64,000 nucleotides of DNA from Dendrobium chrysotoxum (GCA_019925795.1 CM034305.1:93594433-93658432); one strand, 5' to 3'. Positions 46,301 to 55,740 are shown, counted from the first letter of the stretch. Numbers and translations are program-made. The notes: generated by a model not told the origin, from the letters alone.

Positions 46301-49300
46301 GGTTATTAAGCTTACACTTTCATGTACTTATTATTCCTTTAGTTGCCAACTTCTCTATTCATGTTTCACAGTTGAGATGATTAATTTGTAAATTATATTT
46401 AATCTTTCATTCTTTGAAACTGTATTGAGATCCTTAAAGTTTTCTTATGTTGTAACTTAGCTAATACAACAACAACATCATCAAGTCTTTATCCCACTAT
46501 GTGGGGTCGGCTACATGAATCATTCTTCTTCATTGTGTTCTGTTAAACGTTAAATTCTCATTTAAATCTAATAAAAAAAGGTCATTTCTAAAATTTTCTA
46601 ACCAAGTCTTTTTAGGTCTACCTCTCTTAACATAGGCCAAATCTAATACATCTACTCTTCTTACCGGGTCATTAGAAGGTCGACATTTTATGTGACCAAA
46701 CCATCTAAGACGGCTCTCTCTAATCTTATCTGCCTTTAGAGCTACTCCAACCTTTCACGTATATGCTCATTTCACATTCTATCTCTAAGAGTAAAGACAC
46801 TCATCCACCTGAGCATCCTCATCTCATCTCCAACTTTTTCACGTATATGCTTATTTTTAATGGCCAACATTCTGCGCCATAAAGCATTGCAGGTCTCACC
46901 ACCATCTTATAGAATTTTCCCTTAAGTTTGAGGGGCACTTTTCTATCACACAATAGGCTCGATGCATTCCTCCACTTCAACCATCCAACTTGAATTCTAC
47001 TAATAATACCCCCATCTATTTCGCCATCACTCTAAATAATAAACCCGAGATATCTAAAATGTATACACTTATTAATAACTTGATCGCCTAAATTTACAAT
47101 CCCCCTATTAGATCTATTATTATTAAAATTATATTCCATGTATTCGGTTTTAGATATACTTAAATGAAAACTTTTAGACTCTAAAGTTGACCTCCATAAT
47201 TCAAGTTTACCTTCAACTCTCTCTCCAGTCTTATCAACATCAGCAAAAAGCATACATCAGGGTATACCCTCATGCAAATGTCTAGTAAGAACATCCATGA
47301 CTAAAGCAAAAGGATATGGGCTTAAAGCTGATCCTTGATGTAAACCAACTGAAATAGGTGCAAGTAACAGCTCCTGCATATATGGAGGTGCGTGCATGTG
47401 TTTATTTTGCAATCTAACACTTGCCCATGTCATGTTTATGTAGTTGGCAATTCGTTTATCTATGCCTATGTAGCATACTTGCTATTGTTGGCTACTTGCA
47501 TGATGACATGATCTTTCTCCATAATTTATCAAAAGCATGAATAATGAAGTACAGATTTTCCAAGGGGTTGCCATGTCATGCTAGGTGCTGGAAATTTTGG
47601 CGCTAGGACTATCTCATTATTTTTTCAAAGGAATTTCTTTTGCTCCTTAGACACCCCTTGAATATAGCTTATTAAATCCCATATGAATTTGATCAATGTT
47701 TATTTTAATCTTTCTTCTTTTTATAGAAAAAAAATGTGCTTTTTATTATTGAATAGGCTCATTCGTTTTGGAGGTGTTGATTCAAACTTGACACTTCATC
47801 ATTGATTGGGAAATCTAAGTGTCTTGAAAAAATTCACTCTATTTATCGCATTGCCCATATTTTTTTTGGCAATTTTCTGCTATATTTTGTCAATTTATAA
47901 TATATACATGTTAATTACCAGCTCAGCTTGAGTGGAAAATTGTATTTTTTCCATTGCCCATCTGATTTTGACCATTGAACTTTCAAAGTGAAATTCAAGA
48001 TTATTGATTATGATCTGTATTAGTAAAAAAACTACTTAAGGACTGAATTCATACACTTTTATAACCGAATCCATACACTTTTATAAGGATTAGATTCTCA
48101 TCAAGTTTGTGAAAAAAATTAGTTGCGTATAACTGGTGATCATCATCATCCTCATAATCAGCCTTACCCTTGATTTTCTGCACCAATCTCAATCAATTCC
48201 TATTTGCAAATTCACGATTGTTGATTATGCTCTATATTAGTAAAAAGCTACTTAAGGATTAAATTCATTCACTTTTATGATAATTGGGTTAATTAGTTGT
48301 GTTTAATTGGTGTTCATCCTCCTCATAATCAACCTTATCCATCTACTTGTCAGTTGACTTTATGAATCCTCCTACATTAGTTCCTTTTAGTTTTGCATGA
48401 AGTTGATCATTCTATTTTGTATTTTTTTTCACAACTTTTAGTTATGTTGTCTTTTGCTTACCCTTTTTTCTTCGTGTTTTCATATTAATTTTTTTGGCAT
48501 ATCTTATTTTGAACAACTTTTAATCATGTAACATTTGGTCAACTCCTCTTAACCCTTATCCTCTTACACTAATTTTATTTACTTATTTTATGTTCCACTT
48601 TTATTCTTTTTTTGTGCACATTTAAATTAACTAAGTCTATTTTCAGTTATCTTATCTCTAATAGATATGTCACTCAACCATTTCTCTAATATAATTATTT
48701 TTTAATTTATTCTTCTTAATTTTGTCACAATCATCTTACTATTTTCATTTCTATCATGTTCAATAACATCTTTTTTTCGTAAAATTCGAATTGGTACAAC
48801 ATTGTGGTCCTAAGATATATTGTTGAAAAGTTTTGTTGGTAAAATTGTCTATATCCAACTTGCTTCCCCATTTTTGTTGAGCTTTATCTAGATGAATTTC
48901 AATACTTAATTTCCAATTGTTTAGCTTAAAGTTTGTGTTTGTTATACCCTTCTTCAAACTGCTGTTATTCTTCTTTCCAGCGTTACGTCTTGTTCAAAAT
49001 TATTTAGATGTAGCTATTTCGATATCTCAAGGCACTATCTTGTCAAATAATGCAGAGAAAACATACGTGAAATGGATCCTCAAGGTAGCAAGTCTCCATG
49101 GATCAAGGGCTCCGCTACCATTTGTTAAATCAGTAGAGGTAGTCGATTGTTGTTATTTCTTTCCTTTACCATAATTAAAAGAGGCTGCCGTTTTTATCCT
49201 TATAATATCAAAAGCAAATTATAATTGAATTTTTATTGTCTTCTATTCTAGTTGGTAAGTTTCTGAATAATTTCCTTCACTTTGAAATTCATTGTATTTA

Positions 49301-52300
49301 TTGTGTAAATTATAGAGGAATTAAGTTGATGTGTCATACTTTAAAATTATGGGAGAGAGTTATGGAGCATAGGTTACGACATGATACTAATGTTTCTCAA
49401 AATCAATTTGGATCATATCGGGTAGGTCTACTATTGAAGCCATACATTTATTGAGAGGTTTGATGGAGAAATATAGAGAGAAAAAGGAGGATCTTCATAT
49501 GATATTTATTGATTTAGAGAAAGCATATGATAAAGTTCCAACAGAAGTGCTTTGGATAGTTCTAAAAGAGAAAGGGATTAATAATGCTTATATTCAAGTC
49601 ATTAGGGATATGTATGCTGAAGATGTTACTTATGTTCAAACATAAGGTGATTTGACCAAGTATTTTCTAATTTCAGTTGAATTACATCAAGGATCAGCCT
49701 TAAGCCCATATCTTTTTGCTTTATTCATGGATGTTCTTACTAGAGATTTGCAAGAGGATGCTCCCTAGGGTATGCTTTTTGCTAACGATATTCTTCTTGT
49801 TGATAAGACTAAAGAGTGAGTTGAAGGTAAACTTGAATTATGGTCAACCTTATAGTCTAAAGGTTTTCATTTGAGCAGATCTAAAACCGAATACATGAAG
49901 TGTAATTTTAGTATGGATGAAGTGGAGGAATGCATCGGGATTGTTGTGTGATAAAAAAGTACCACTCAAACTTAAGAGAAAATTCTATAAGATTATGGTT
50001 AGACCTGCAATGTTTTATGACACTGAATGTTGGCCATTAAAAGAGAAGCATAATATAAAATAATGGGTTGCAGAGATGAGGATGCTCAGGTGGATGAGTG
50101 GCTTTACTCTTTTAGAGATAGGATACGAAATGAGCATATACGTGAAAAGGTTGGAGTAGCTCCAGTGGCAGATAAGATTAGAGAGAGCTGCCTTAGATGG
50201 TTTGGTCACATAAAACGGTGGCCTTCCGATGACCCGGTTAGGAGAGTAGATGTATTAGGTTTAACCAATGTTAAGAAAGGTAGAGGTAGACGTAAAAAGA
50301 CTTGGTTAGAAAATATTAGAAATGATATTTCTTTATTAAATCTGAATGATAATTTGACTCTTAATCAAACACAAGGGAGAAAAAGAATTCATGTAGCCAA
50401 TCCCACGTAGTGGGATAAAGGCTTGATGTTATTGTTGTATTGTTTTTCCTTGTCAGTTTTTCTTGTCATCCCTTGGTGCGTAATTGGGTTCATGTTCTTC
50501 ATATCTTCAGTTGGAGAAAGGATATGGTGTAACAATATATTCAAATTGTAGACTCTCTACGCTCTCTACGCTCAGATCCTTTCAACTTCTTAGCATTTTC
50601 TGCATTACAAAAGCCGCTTAACATCAACACTTAACTTTAGGTCTGTTTATGAGTTCTGAAAATCTGGAATGCTTTTATCATTATTTTTAACAAAAATCTT
50701 GCATGTCTTCATATTTGGCTTTTCTTTTTGGAGAACTCAGTGTGTAACTAAGTACTTATATTTCTGTCTCTCAGCTCTACCTTTGCCTTTTGAGGATAGC
50801 TACCACACTTAGGAATAAGAATACTTCTTGAAAGATTTAATCCGATGTTTGAAATTAGTATTGATACTATGTTTTATTGCTCTGCTGCCACATCGCCTTC
50901 ATTCGTACAACTCTAGGTTGTATGCATCAGTTTCTTAACTGCACATTACTCCTGGTTCACTTGTGCCAAATTTATTATCTTAATTAAATTAGCTAAGCTA
51001 TGAAACATTTTCCTGAACTGTTGTCATGGGGCAATTTAATTCCAGTAAAGCTGTAATTGTATTTCTCATCTAAATTATGGTTTTTATGAATCGTTGCATA
51101 AAATATTAGACCATGGATGTGTTAAGGTTTGATGATGGATTTCTGATGTGATAGGTTTCTTTTCCTGAAAGACCTGACATGAAAACTGCATTCCTGGCTA
51201 AGCAACCTTTTGTTTTGAAAAGGTATTGTCACTTCTATTTGGTGCTCAAAAGTATCTACGCTGATGGTTTTTCATGAATCTTCTTATTCCATTTTTTCTG
51301 GTTCAAAATTCTTTAGAGAAACCGCAAGGAAAAGACCTTTTACCATGGCTCTAAAGTTCAATTTTACTGATGGTTGTCGCTGTTCATTCACTACAGTTTT
51401 CTGGGGGGTTAATTTTCAGGTGAATAAATGCAAGTATTTTATATCTTTTGCCTGCATGTTGACTCTGTCAATCATGGAAGAACCTTGTGTTCTGTAGCCA
51501 AAAACTTCTGTTGAAGGTAGAAGTTGTTTTGGACTGTCGGAATGAGAAGTTGGCATGTCCATTGAAAGAGTTAATAAACTAGGGTTGATTAATTTCTGGA
51601 TCTTAAAACCTCAATCCTAAATATTTTTCCTTTGCATGCTTTATTAGCAACCACATAAAGCTTCAGTATAATTGCCCGGTAGGCTTACAAATATGCAACA
51701 TTGTTGATACAAATCTCGAACTTTGATGGTCATTGACAATGCACGAATGCTTTTAGGTGAAAAAAAAAAAATATCTTATATTATTTTGAATATTTTCTTT
51801 AAGTTGGAGTTTTAGTTTTCTGTTTACTTTTCATGTTTTTCTTAAATAAGACCTCCCTATAATGCTCCCTATTTTTATAATGAGTTGTATTTTCTGTATT
51901 TTCTCTTGGATTCATTGCATCCGGTTCCTTTGGGGGAGGGATCGGCAAGAATCATTTGTCCAAGTAACAAAGAAACCTGATTTTAATGATCCTTTATGCA
52001 GTTAATGGGTGGTTTGGAGATCTATGGTTACCCTCCATTAAATTATTACTTTTGCATGTTCATTTGTAACCAAGCCATCTTAAAATTTCCTGAAATTTGG
52101 CATCTTAAATTGTATGGTAATGTTTCTCTATGCCTTCTAATTTCATCGTCATAACTCAGGTTAAATTGAAGAGCTTCATCCAAGATAAGAATGAGGTTCT
52201 GAAGAAACTAAGGGATGATGCAGATCAAGAGTCTCAGTGTGGACAGCAGGAAATCGTGGAGAAGCTGATCCTTCCGAGGTCTGAATCCACCATACATGCC

Positions 52301-52447
52301 ATCACAACGAATATCATGCGGTATAACCTTTCTGAGACTGCCAGTGTAGAAGAAGCAATCTCCATTGCTGATGACTCAAAGATCGAAAGGTTTGGAGAGG
52401 GTGAGAATGGAGATGAGATGTCCTCAAAGCGAGCCAAGTGGTTCTGA
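22328..52447 (+). CDS. SRT1: NAD-dependent deacylase SRT1 (SIRT6-type sirtuin)
   Basis: Plant SIRT6-type sirtuin, expected to remove acyl groups from histone lysines in the nucleus using NAD. Fourteen exons join in one frame, 1401 nt, 466 aa: 22328-22426, 24435-24464, 24577-24669, 26743-26862, 30116-30216, 32937-33045, 39693-39772, 43477-43555, 44693-44746, 45843-45936, 49056-49138, 51155-51222, 51317-51419, 52160-52447. All introns obey GT-AG. Visible motifs: GAGIS at 52-56, PDFRGPKGVW at 62-71, NID at 115-117, catalytic His134 in ELHG, zinc ligands Cys142, Cys145, Cys167 and Cys172, LCLGTS at 206-211, IVIVN at 231-235. The long C-terminal region (256-466) is typical of plant SRT1; length fits the family (about 470). 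Odd points: Ser118 where family members have Gly (NVDGLH), and introns totalling about 28.7 kb. Exons were placed by eye, with strong frame support. Confidence 0.95.
22897..23170 (+). repeat. Tandem duplication, 140-bp unit
   Basis: Copy 1 is 22897-23036 and copy 2 is 23037-23170. Both start AAAATTTGCATATTAAAAAT and end GTAAAGAAAGTGGCAT; the second lacks a few bases near its start and has about six substitutions. Confidence 0.9.
23430..24137 (+). mobile_element. RTE-type LINE, 3' fragment (intron 1)
   Basis: Encodes the C-terminal end of the LINE protein with interruptions: CWPLKEKHKIKLS, RESRLRWFGHIK and KKGRGSPKKTWL. It ends in GTGGGATAAAGGCTTGATG and a TTG repeat tail, as RTE elements do. 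The reverse transcriptase core is missing and several stops are present, so it is 5'-truncated and dead. Confidence 0.85.
24670..26742 (+). other. SRT1 intron 3 (2.1 kb), nothing specific
   Basis: T-rich intron sequence. A 101-codon frame at 25778-26083 has no recognised domain and is left uncalled. Confidence 0.6.
27712..27820 (+). mobile_element. RTE LINE 3' tail fragment (intron 4)
   Basis: Matches the last 100 bp of the LINE copies at 23430-24137 and 49308-50445: ATTTAAATGAGAATTTGA, then CGCAGTGGGATAAAGGCTTG and a TTG-like tail. Confidence 0.75.
28857..29806. mobile_element. hAT-like non-autonomous transposon, 950 bp
   Basis: Flanked on both sides by the 8-bp duplication GTAATGGG (28849-28856 and 29807-29814). 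The ends are inverted: CAAGGTTGTGAAAATC at the left, and the complement CACTATTTTGAAAACC at the right. Both continue into GACCGG/CCGGTC-rich subterminal text with further inverted GAACCGG motifs. The interior (28,930-29,630) is extremely AT-rich with an internal near-duplication (about 29,036-29,115 and 29,190-29,275) and encodes nothing. Eight-base duplications and CA...TG ends fit hAT. Confidence 0.8.
30217..32936 (+). other. SRT1 intron 5 (2.7 kb)
   Basis: About 31,060-31,800 has a C/T-biased, old look resembling the complement of a much decayed LINE. It shares a TTTATGAATCCTCC phrase near a run of ATC repeats with intron 10 (48,130-48,400). No intact domain. Confidence 0.5.
31060..31800 (-). 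repeat. Decayed LINE-like sequence (tentative)
   Basis: The order of ATCATCATCATCAACC, then TTTATGAATCCTCC, then C-rich remnants is shared with 48,130-48,420 and resembles the reverse complement of a LINE 3' region. No translatable motif survives. Confidence 0.35.
33356..33481 (+). repeat. Perfect 63-bp tandem duplication
   Basis: 33356-33418 is repeated at 33419-33481 with no difference seen by eye. Both start ATAATTTAAAAAGTTGTGCA and end CATCCCCTCTCA. The lack of divergence implies a recent event or an assembly artefact. Confidence 0.95.
35777..36154. mobile_element. Tourist-like (PIF/Harbinger) MITE, 378 bp
   Basis: The ends are inverted: GAGGCTGTTTGGTAGCA at the left, and GGGGCTGTTTGGTAGCA as the complement of the right. 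TAA flanks both sides (35774-35776 and 36155-36157), the standard PIF/Harbinger target duplication. The interior has repeated AAATCCGG/GATTTCGG blocks in both orientations and no transposase. Confidence 0.85.
36690..37790. repeat. Unclassified dispersed repeat, copy 1
   Basis: Shares ordered blocks with 40,840-42,375: TTTTTTAATGCCGTGGGGA with ACATTGTAAGTT, then CATATGGTAGCTTA, GTTGACGGAAAATATCAACC, and near the end GGGCGATAAATTTGAGAAT. Within it, 36,700-36,870 contains two copies of the GCCGTGGGG block, and 36,950-37,130 is a degenerate tandem tract of GCAAATGCAT-type words. No coding motif, LTR ends or inverted ends were found. Confidence 0.65.
39121..39225 (+). repeat. 53-bp tandem duplication
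   Basis: 39121-39173 and 39174-39225 both start AATATTTGGAGCAAACTC and end CTTTATAGGTTC, with four or five differences. Confidence 0.92.
40661..40825 (+). pseudogene. NB-ARC (NLR resistance gene) fragment
   Basis: One frame reads LSIVGLGGVAKTL, a P-loop close to the GMGGVGKT consensus of plant NLR proteins. After a frame change it continues LQHVYENEMTEEFDIKMWAY and FSYSFNVKRI, matching the stretch that follows the P-loop in CC-type NLRs. The middle Gly of GKT is Ala, the frame is broken and no further NB-ARC or leucine-rich repeat motif follows. It is a captured, dead piece lying inside an SRT1 intron on the same strand. Confidence 0.75.
40840..42375. repeat. Unclassified dispersed repeat, copy 2
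   Basis: Collinear with 36,690-37,790 by eye at moderate identity, with extra sequence in the middle. The shared end is GTGGAGGGTGATAATTTGAG. The middle part (41,390-41,670) has a minus-strand frame of 92 codons without a domain. Confidence 0.6.
43556..44692 (+). other. SRT1 intron 8 (1.1 kb) with solo LTR
   Basis: Almost half of this intron is the antisense solo LTR at 43,993-44,499. Confidence 0.85.
43993..44499 (-). mobile_element. Solo LTR, Reina-related, antisense in SRT1
   Basis: On the plus strand it starts TGATAGGAAG and ends GGTCTAACA. TAACC lies on both sides (43988-43992 and 44500-44504), a 5-bp target duplication. On the minus strand it carries GACCGGTCC motifs, GGGCTCTAGCCGGCGGC, then CTCCAATTGAGGATC and TTGTATCTTGTTGTTTTCTTC. 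This is the same block order as the fragment at 1-290 and a diverged form of the Reina LTRs at 55,003 and 59,163. Confidence 0.85.
44747..45842 (+). other. SRT1 intron 9 (1.1 kb)
   Basis: Contains a tRNA-like SINE remnant (45,288-45,367). The rest is unremarkable. Confidence 0.75.
45288..45367 (-). repeat. tRNA-derived SINE head (tentative)
   Basis: On the minus strand AGTTGGTTGAGTGG resembles box A, and GGTTCAAATCT lies at the spacing expected for box B. These are the internal pol III promoter parts of a tRNA-derived SINE. No folded functional tRNA or 3' tail is evident. The left part is also a palindrome, CCACTCAACCA facing TGGTTGAGTGG. Confidence 0.45.
45937..49055 (+). other. SRT1 intron 10 (3.1 kb)
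   Basis: Contains a minus-strand RTE LINE fragment (46463-47370). A decayed repeat at 48,130-48,420 shares text with intron 5. The rest is T-rich. Confidence 0.8.
46463..47370 (-). mobile_element. RTE-type LINE fragment, antisense (intron 10)
   Basis: Read on the minus strand it contains VGLHQGSALSPYPFAL (reverse transcriptase), then LFADVDKTGERVEGKLELW, where the catalytic FADD is altered, then the endonuclease-distal end RWFGHIKC-like and RPKKTWLENF-like text. It finishes in GTGGGATAAAGACTTGATG and a TTG tail. 5'-truncated and inactive. It is the inverted partner of 49308-50445, about 88% identical by eye where compared. Confidence 0.88.
49139..51154 (+). other. SRT1 intron 11 (2.0 kb)
   Basis: More than half is the plus-strand RTE LINE fragment (49308-50445). 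Confidence 0.85.
49308..50445 (+). mobile_element. RTE-type LINE fragment, sense (intron 11)
   Basis: The longest LINE copy in the window. Blocks in order: NYRGIKLMCHTLKLWERV, then FIDLEKAYDKVPTEVLW (reverse transcriptase), ELHQGSALSPYLFALFMDVL, LFANDILLVDKT (catalytic FADD changed to FAND), KTEYMKCNF, and RWFGHIKRWPSDDPVRRVD with KKGRGRRKKTWLENIRND. It ends in GTGGGATAAAGGCTTGATG with a TTG tail. The frame is broken by stops at several points and the endonuclease domain is missing. Confidence 0.9.
51420..52159 (+). other. SRT1 intron 13 (0.7 kb)
   Basis: Ordinary T-rich intron with no repeat recognised. Confidence 0.75.
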
Positions 52448-52732
52448 TCTATCATGCATTTTACAGGTTTTGGTCTTTGGTTGCTTTTTTTTTATTTTAT
52501 ATGGTTTGCATTCAGATTCTTACAACTTGCTGATTTTTCTAATAACTGGAAGCCATTTCTGGAAGAAATTTGGCATATTGGACACTGGATGGGTGAATTT
52601 TCCGAGTTTACACCCCAGTCCATTGCCGTTCTGGTAAAGATACAGAAGTTATGGCACCCTTTACAAGTTGCAATTTGATATTAAATATGTTATCTTGAAT
52701 TCGGAGTTTGTTATATATATATGTATATATAT

Positions 52733-53098
52733 GGTTGGACAGCTTTCTTAATTTTTATAAATAAACTTTCTAGGACACAAATTTCTAGTTCATTTTTGTA
52801 CTAAAACACTTTCAGAAAGTAATAAAAAAGCTATTTCAAATGAAACCTAAGGCTTCATTTGGGCCAGCTTTCTCGTTGCTTTCTAAAATAATTTTTTAAT
52901 ATAAAAATTTTTTGAACAAAAAATTTATGTACTAAAACATTGCTTTAAAAACAGTAAGAAAGTTGTCCCAAATAAAATCTTAGGCTTCATTTGAGATAAT
53001 TTTTTATCATTATCTTTTTGCTGTTTTTAAAATTTTTTAATTAGAAAATTATTTTAGAAAGCAGTAAGAAAGATGCTTCAAATAAAGTCTAAAGTCTT
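52733..53098. mobile_element. Three tandem MITEs of one family
   Basis: Two full units start at GGCTTCATTTGGGCC (about 52,851) and GGCTTCATTTGAGA (about 52,983). Each ends in a CAAATAAA-type complement. A preceding unit (from about 52,733) keeps its right end (TTTCAAATGAAACCTAA) but lacks the left terminus. All share GCTTTCT...AGAAAG(C)AGTAAGAAAG text with the hairpin at 18,983-19,103. They sit directly behind the SRT1 stop, possibly in its 3' untranslated or termination region. Confidence 0.7.
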
Positions 53099-53099
53099 A

Positions 53100-53410
53100 T
53101 ATTGTGATTCATAGCTATTCAACAAAGGTCAATTAATTGTCATTAAATTTATAATCATTTCACAGGTTCATATTTATTTTAATTTTCATAAGCAATCTAA
53201 TTAATTTAATAAATATAATATTTATAGAGTATTAAGCATACAACACAAGCATGGCCCAAATAGATGTTACAAACTTCTATTACTAATCATATGCTTAAAC
53301 AAGCCTATAATCAACTTCAGGGTGTAGATATAATTATTATTATCTTTTTCTTCTGCAACAACTGACTCATAATATCTCTGTTAGGGCTTAGATTTTCTTT
53401 TTCCCAGCTT
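53100..53410 (+). repeat. Ancient direct duplication, copy 1
   Basis: Collinear with 54,395-54,760. Shared ordered phrases: ATAGCTATTCAACAA, GGCATTAAAT-like text, TTAAGCATACAACACAAG, CATATGCTTAA...AAGCC, and GGGCTTAGATTTTC. Identity is low to moderate. Confidence 0.6.
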
Positions 53411-54029
53411 TAGCTCTTCTCCTCTGCTATCTTGTTTTGAAATCTTTCCTTCTATTAATTATTTTATCATGAATTAGGCTTTCTAATATGCTACAATGCA
53501 AAAGGATAAACTTATCCTCTTTCTAAATATTTTAGGGTTGATTTTCAACATTTTATGAATTTGTTGTCTCTAATTCAATTGAAAATTTTTTTGTTGATAC
53601 ATAAAGGAGACTAAAAATATAATAAAAAATGTAAATAATATGCATTCTATTTATATTTAGTGGGTTTTATATAAGGCTTAAATTTTATAATGAAGATCAT
53701 TGGAAAATTATATTGATTTTAGGCTCCTATTAAACTCAAATCGAGCTGAATAACTTAACTCATGCGATATGTTTTTTTGTTCAGTATGATCTTCGAGTTA
53801 CATTTGAATTGGATCAACGTGACTCAAGATCAATACAAATTTAAAATTATATATATATATATATGAAATATTAAAAAAGAATTGATTTCGAAACAACTTC
53901 AAATCAAGTTTATTCAAGCTAAGTTGGCTCTTAATTATATTGATTCAATCCATAAGTAATTTCAAGTCAATTTGTACATAAGAGTTGATTTTAAATCAGA
54001 ATTAAATGTACCAATCATTCTCAACCCAT
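53411..54029. other. AT-rich intergenic DNA
   Basis: No gene or repeat recognised apart from short TA runs near 53,852. Confidence 0.4.
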
Positions 54030-54190
54030 GAGAAATTATTCTGTGCGGACATCGAATGCGGTCTAGAGACCAATCAGAATGCGCCATGTCACCCCTGCTC
54101 GGTACGGCGGCTCGGTACTGCTGACGTGGCGCATTCTGATTGATCTTTGGACGATGAATTGCGTTCGGCGTTCGCACAGAATAATCTCTC
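54030..54190. mobile_element. 161-bp foldback MITE
   Basis: The 8-bp duplication CAACCCAT lies on both sides (54022-54029 and 54191-54198). Terminal inverted repeats read GAGAAATTATTCTGTGCG and, as the complement of the right end, GAGAGATTATTCTGTGCG. Pairing continues inward through AATCAGAATGCGCCA to a GC-rich centre with repeated CTCGGTAC. The overlapping short frames on both strands are products of the palindrome. Confidence 0.88.
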
Positions 54191-54394
54191 CAACCCATAA
54201 CTTAGATCTGGAACAATATTTAGGCGTAAGTATCATTAAAGAAATGTTACCCTCACAATCATAATAGTTCAAGGCATTTTACACCTAAAATAAAAATAAG
54301 TACAAAAACTAATAGAAAACATGTGAAAAAAGAATAATTGAGCTTCTTAGAAAGTCAATTGTATACAGTACATAGATTTCAAAAGCTATGAGCA

Positions 54395-54760
54395 ACTATA
54401 ATGCAGCTCATGGCTATTCAACAAGTTCAATAGAATTGGCATTAAATTTCTAATAGAACTACTTTAATGTGATTTGAAATGTTCATATTTTTTTTTACTT
54501 TCCTTAACAAGCCCATTCATGTCATAAATATGATATTGATACACTATTAAGTGTATAACACAAGTGGGGGACACACATCTTATGAAATTCTACACTGATC
54601 ATATACTTTGCCAAGCCCATATTCTACTTGAGGGTCTTTTCCCTCAACAAATGCCGACTCCTCCTGTTCCAGGGCTTAGATCATTTCACAACTTTGTTTC
54701 TTCAGCTCCTGCCACCTCCCTCTTTCTTGGGCTTTTCCTTCACTCAAGGCTATATTCCTC
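54395..54760 (+). repeat. Ancient direct duplication, copy 2
   Basis: Partner of 53,100-53,410. Its C/T-rich right half is open for 98 codons (54564-54860) but shows no domain. I regard it as non-coding. Confidence 0.55.
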
Positions 54761-55002
54761 TGCTCCCCTCTTCTTCTTCCTTCATCAATCCCTAATTCTT
54801 GAAGGATCCCTTCTCCCCCTTATTGCCATGATGTACACCCTCCACTACAGCCATGGATAGTAATTTAATAAGATCTTTGCAGCGGATCTATACAAAGCCT
54901 TCTCATCCATACCTTTAGACTCCTCTTTAGGCTCTTCTTGGCTCATGCACTAGGGATCAGAAAAGCTAGCTCCTCCAATTTCGACAAACACATCTAGATT
55001 CT

Positions 55003-55443
55003 GATAGGCAGAGACCGGTCCAGCCGGCCCAACCCTTGGGGCCGACTCAAGCAATACAGCAGGTGCAAGCCTGCTGGTCTGTAGGCTTCAAATCCCACCC
55101 CCTTGGGGTGGGGTCCACTACCTAAGGGAGTTAGTGTGAGGGCTGTTTAGCCCTTTCGCATTGTTCTTATGTTTTCTTTAAGTAGAAGTTTGTATTAGGG
55201 TTAAGGCATCTTTTTGGTGACTGATTTCTGCGTGTTTTGATATTCTTGAGCTCTAGCGGCGTCTAGAGAGTTTTGGAGAGATTGATCATCCTCTCGAATA
55301 AAGGTTCGCTTCTATCTTGTTATTTTCTTCTCAACCACTACGTGATGTTGTTATTTGTGTTTTATGTGAAATTGTGTAGGGGAAAGTTGCTGAATTCACA
55401 TCCTTAGTAGGATTCTCTTGACTTCTACAAGTGTTTCCTATCA
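55003..55443 (+). repeat. Reina 5' LTR
   Basis: 441 bp, TGATAGGCAGAGACCGGTCC to TTTCCTATCA. The middle holds the CCCTTGGGGTGGGG near-palindrome, and the GAGCTCTAGCGGCG block shared with the other LTRs of the window. Confidence 0.93.
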
Positions 55444-55467
55444 AATTGGTATCATCTTGGGAGAGGA

Positions 55468-55740
55468 TATGGAGTTAGCCCAGCTGATTGACGATCAAAA
55501 GTACTAGGGGAGGGGAGCCAGAGGCAGCAATTTAGGTGGCTCATATATGATGACTATCACTCTCTTAGCACCCAAGGGGTCGACATAGAGCAACCTTCAT
55601 GAGACCCCAAGGGAGAAGCCAGTAGGAGGAGGAAGTGGGAAAAACTTCAAATGGCTGATGGAGAGGGAGATGCAGAAGAAGAGGGCGAATGGATTATGCT
55701 TCCGACATGATGAGAAGTATACTCCAGGGCACAGGTGTAG
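55468..55740 (+). pseudogene. Reina gag remnant with altered zinc knuckle
   Basis: A start at 55468 (MELAQLIDDQKY) meets a TAG after 12 codons. The frame resumes at GLCFRHDEKYTPGHRC (about 55,691-55,737), the CCHC zinc knuckle in which the second Cys is replaced by His. The capsid portion that should lie between is missing; only about 200 bp separate leader and knuckle. Confidence 0.75.

Noticed and set aside
54063..54272. Short frames on both strands
   Set aside because: They lie across the foldback MITE, and its palindrome explains them.
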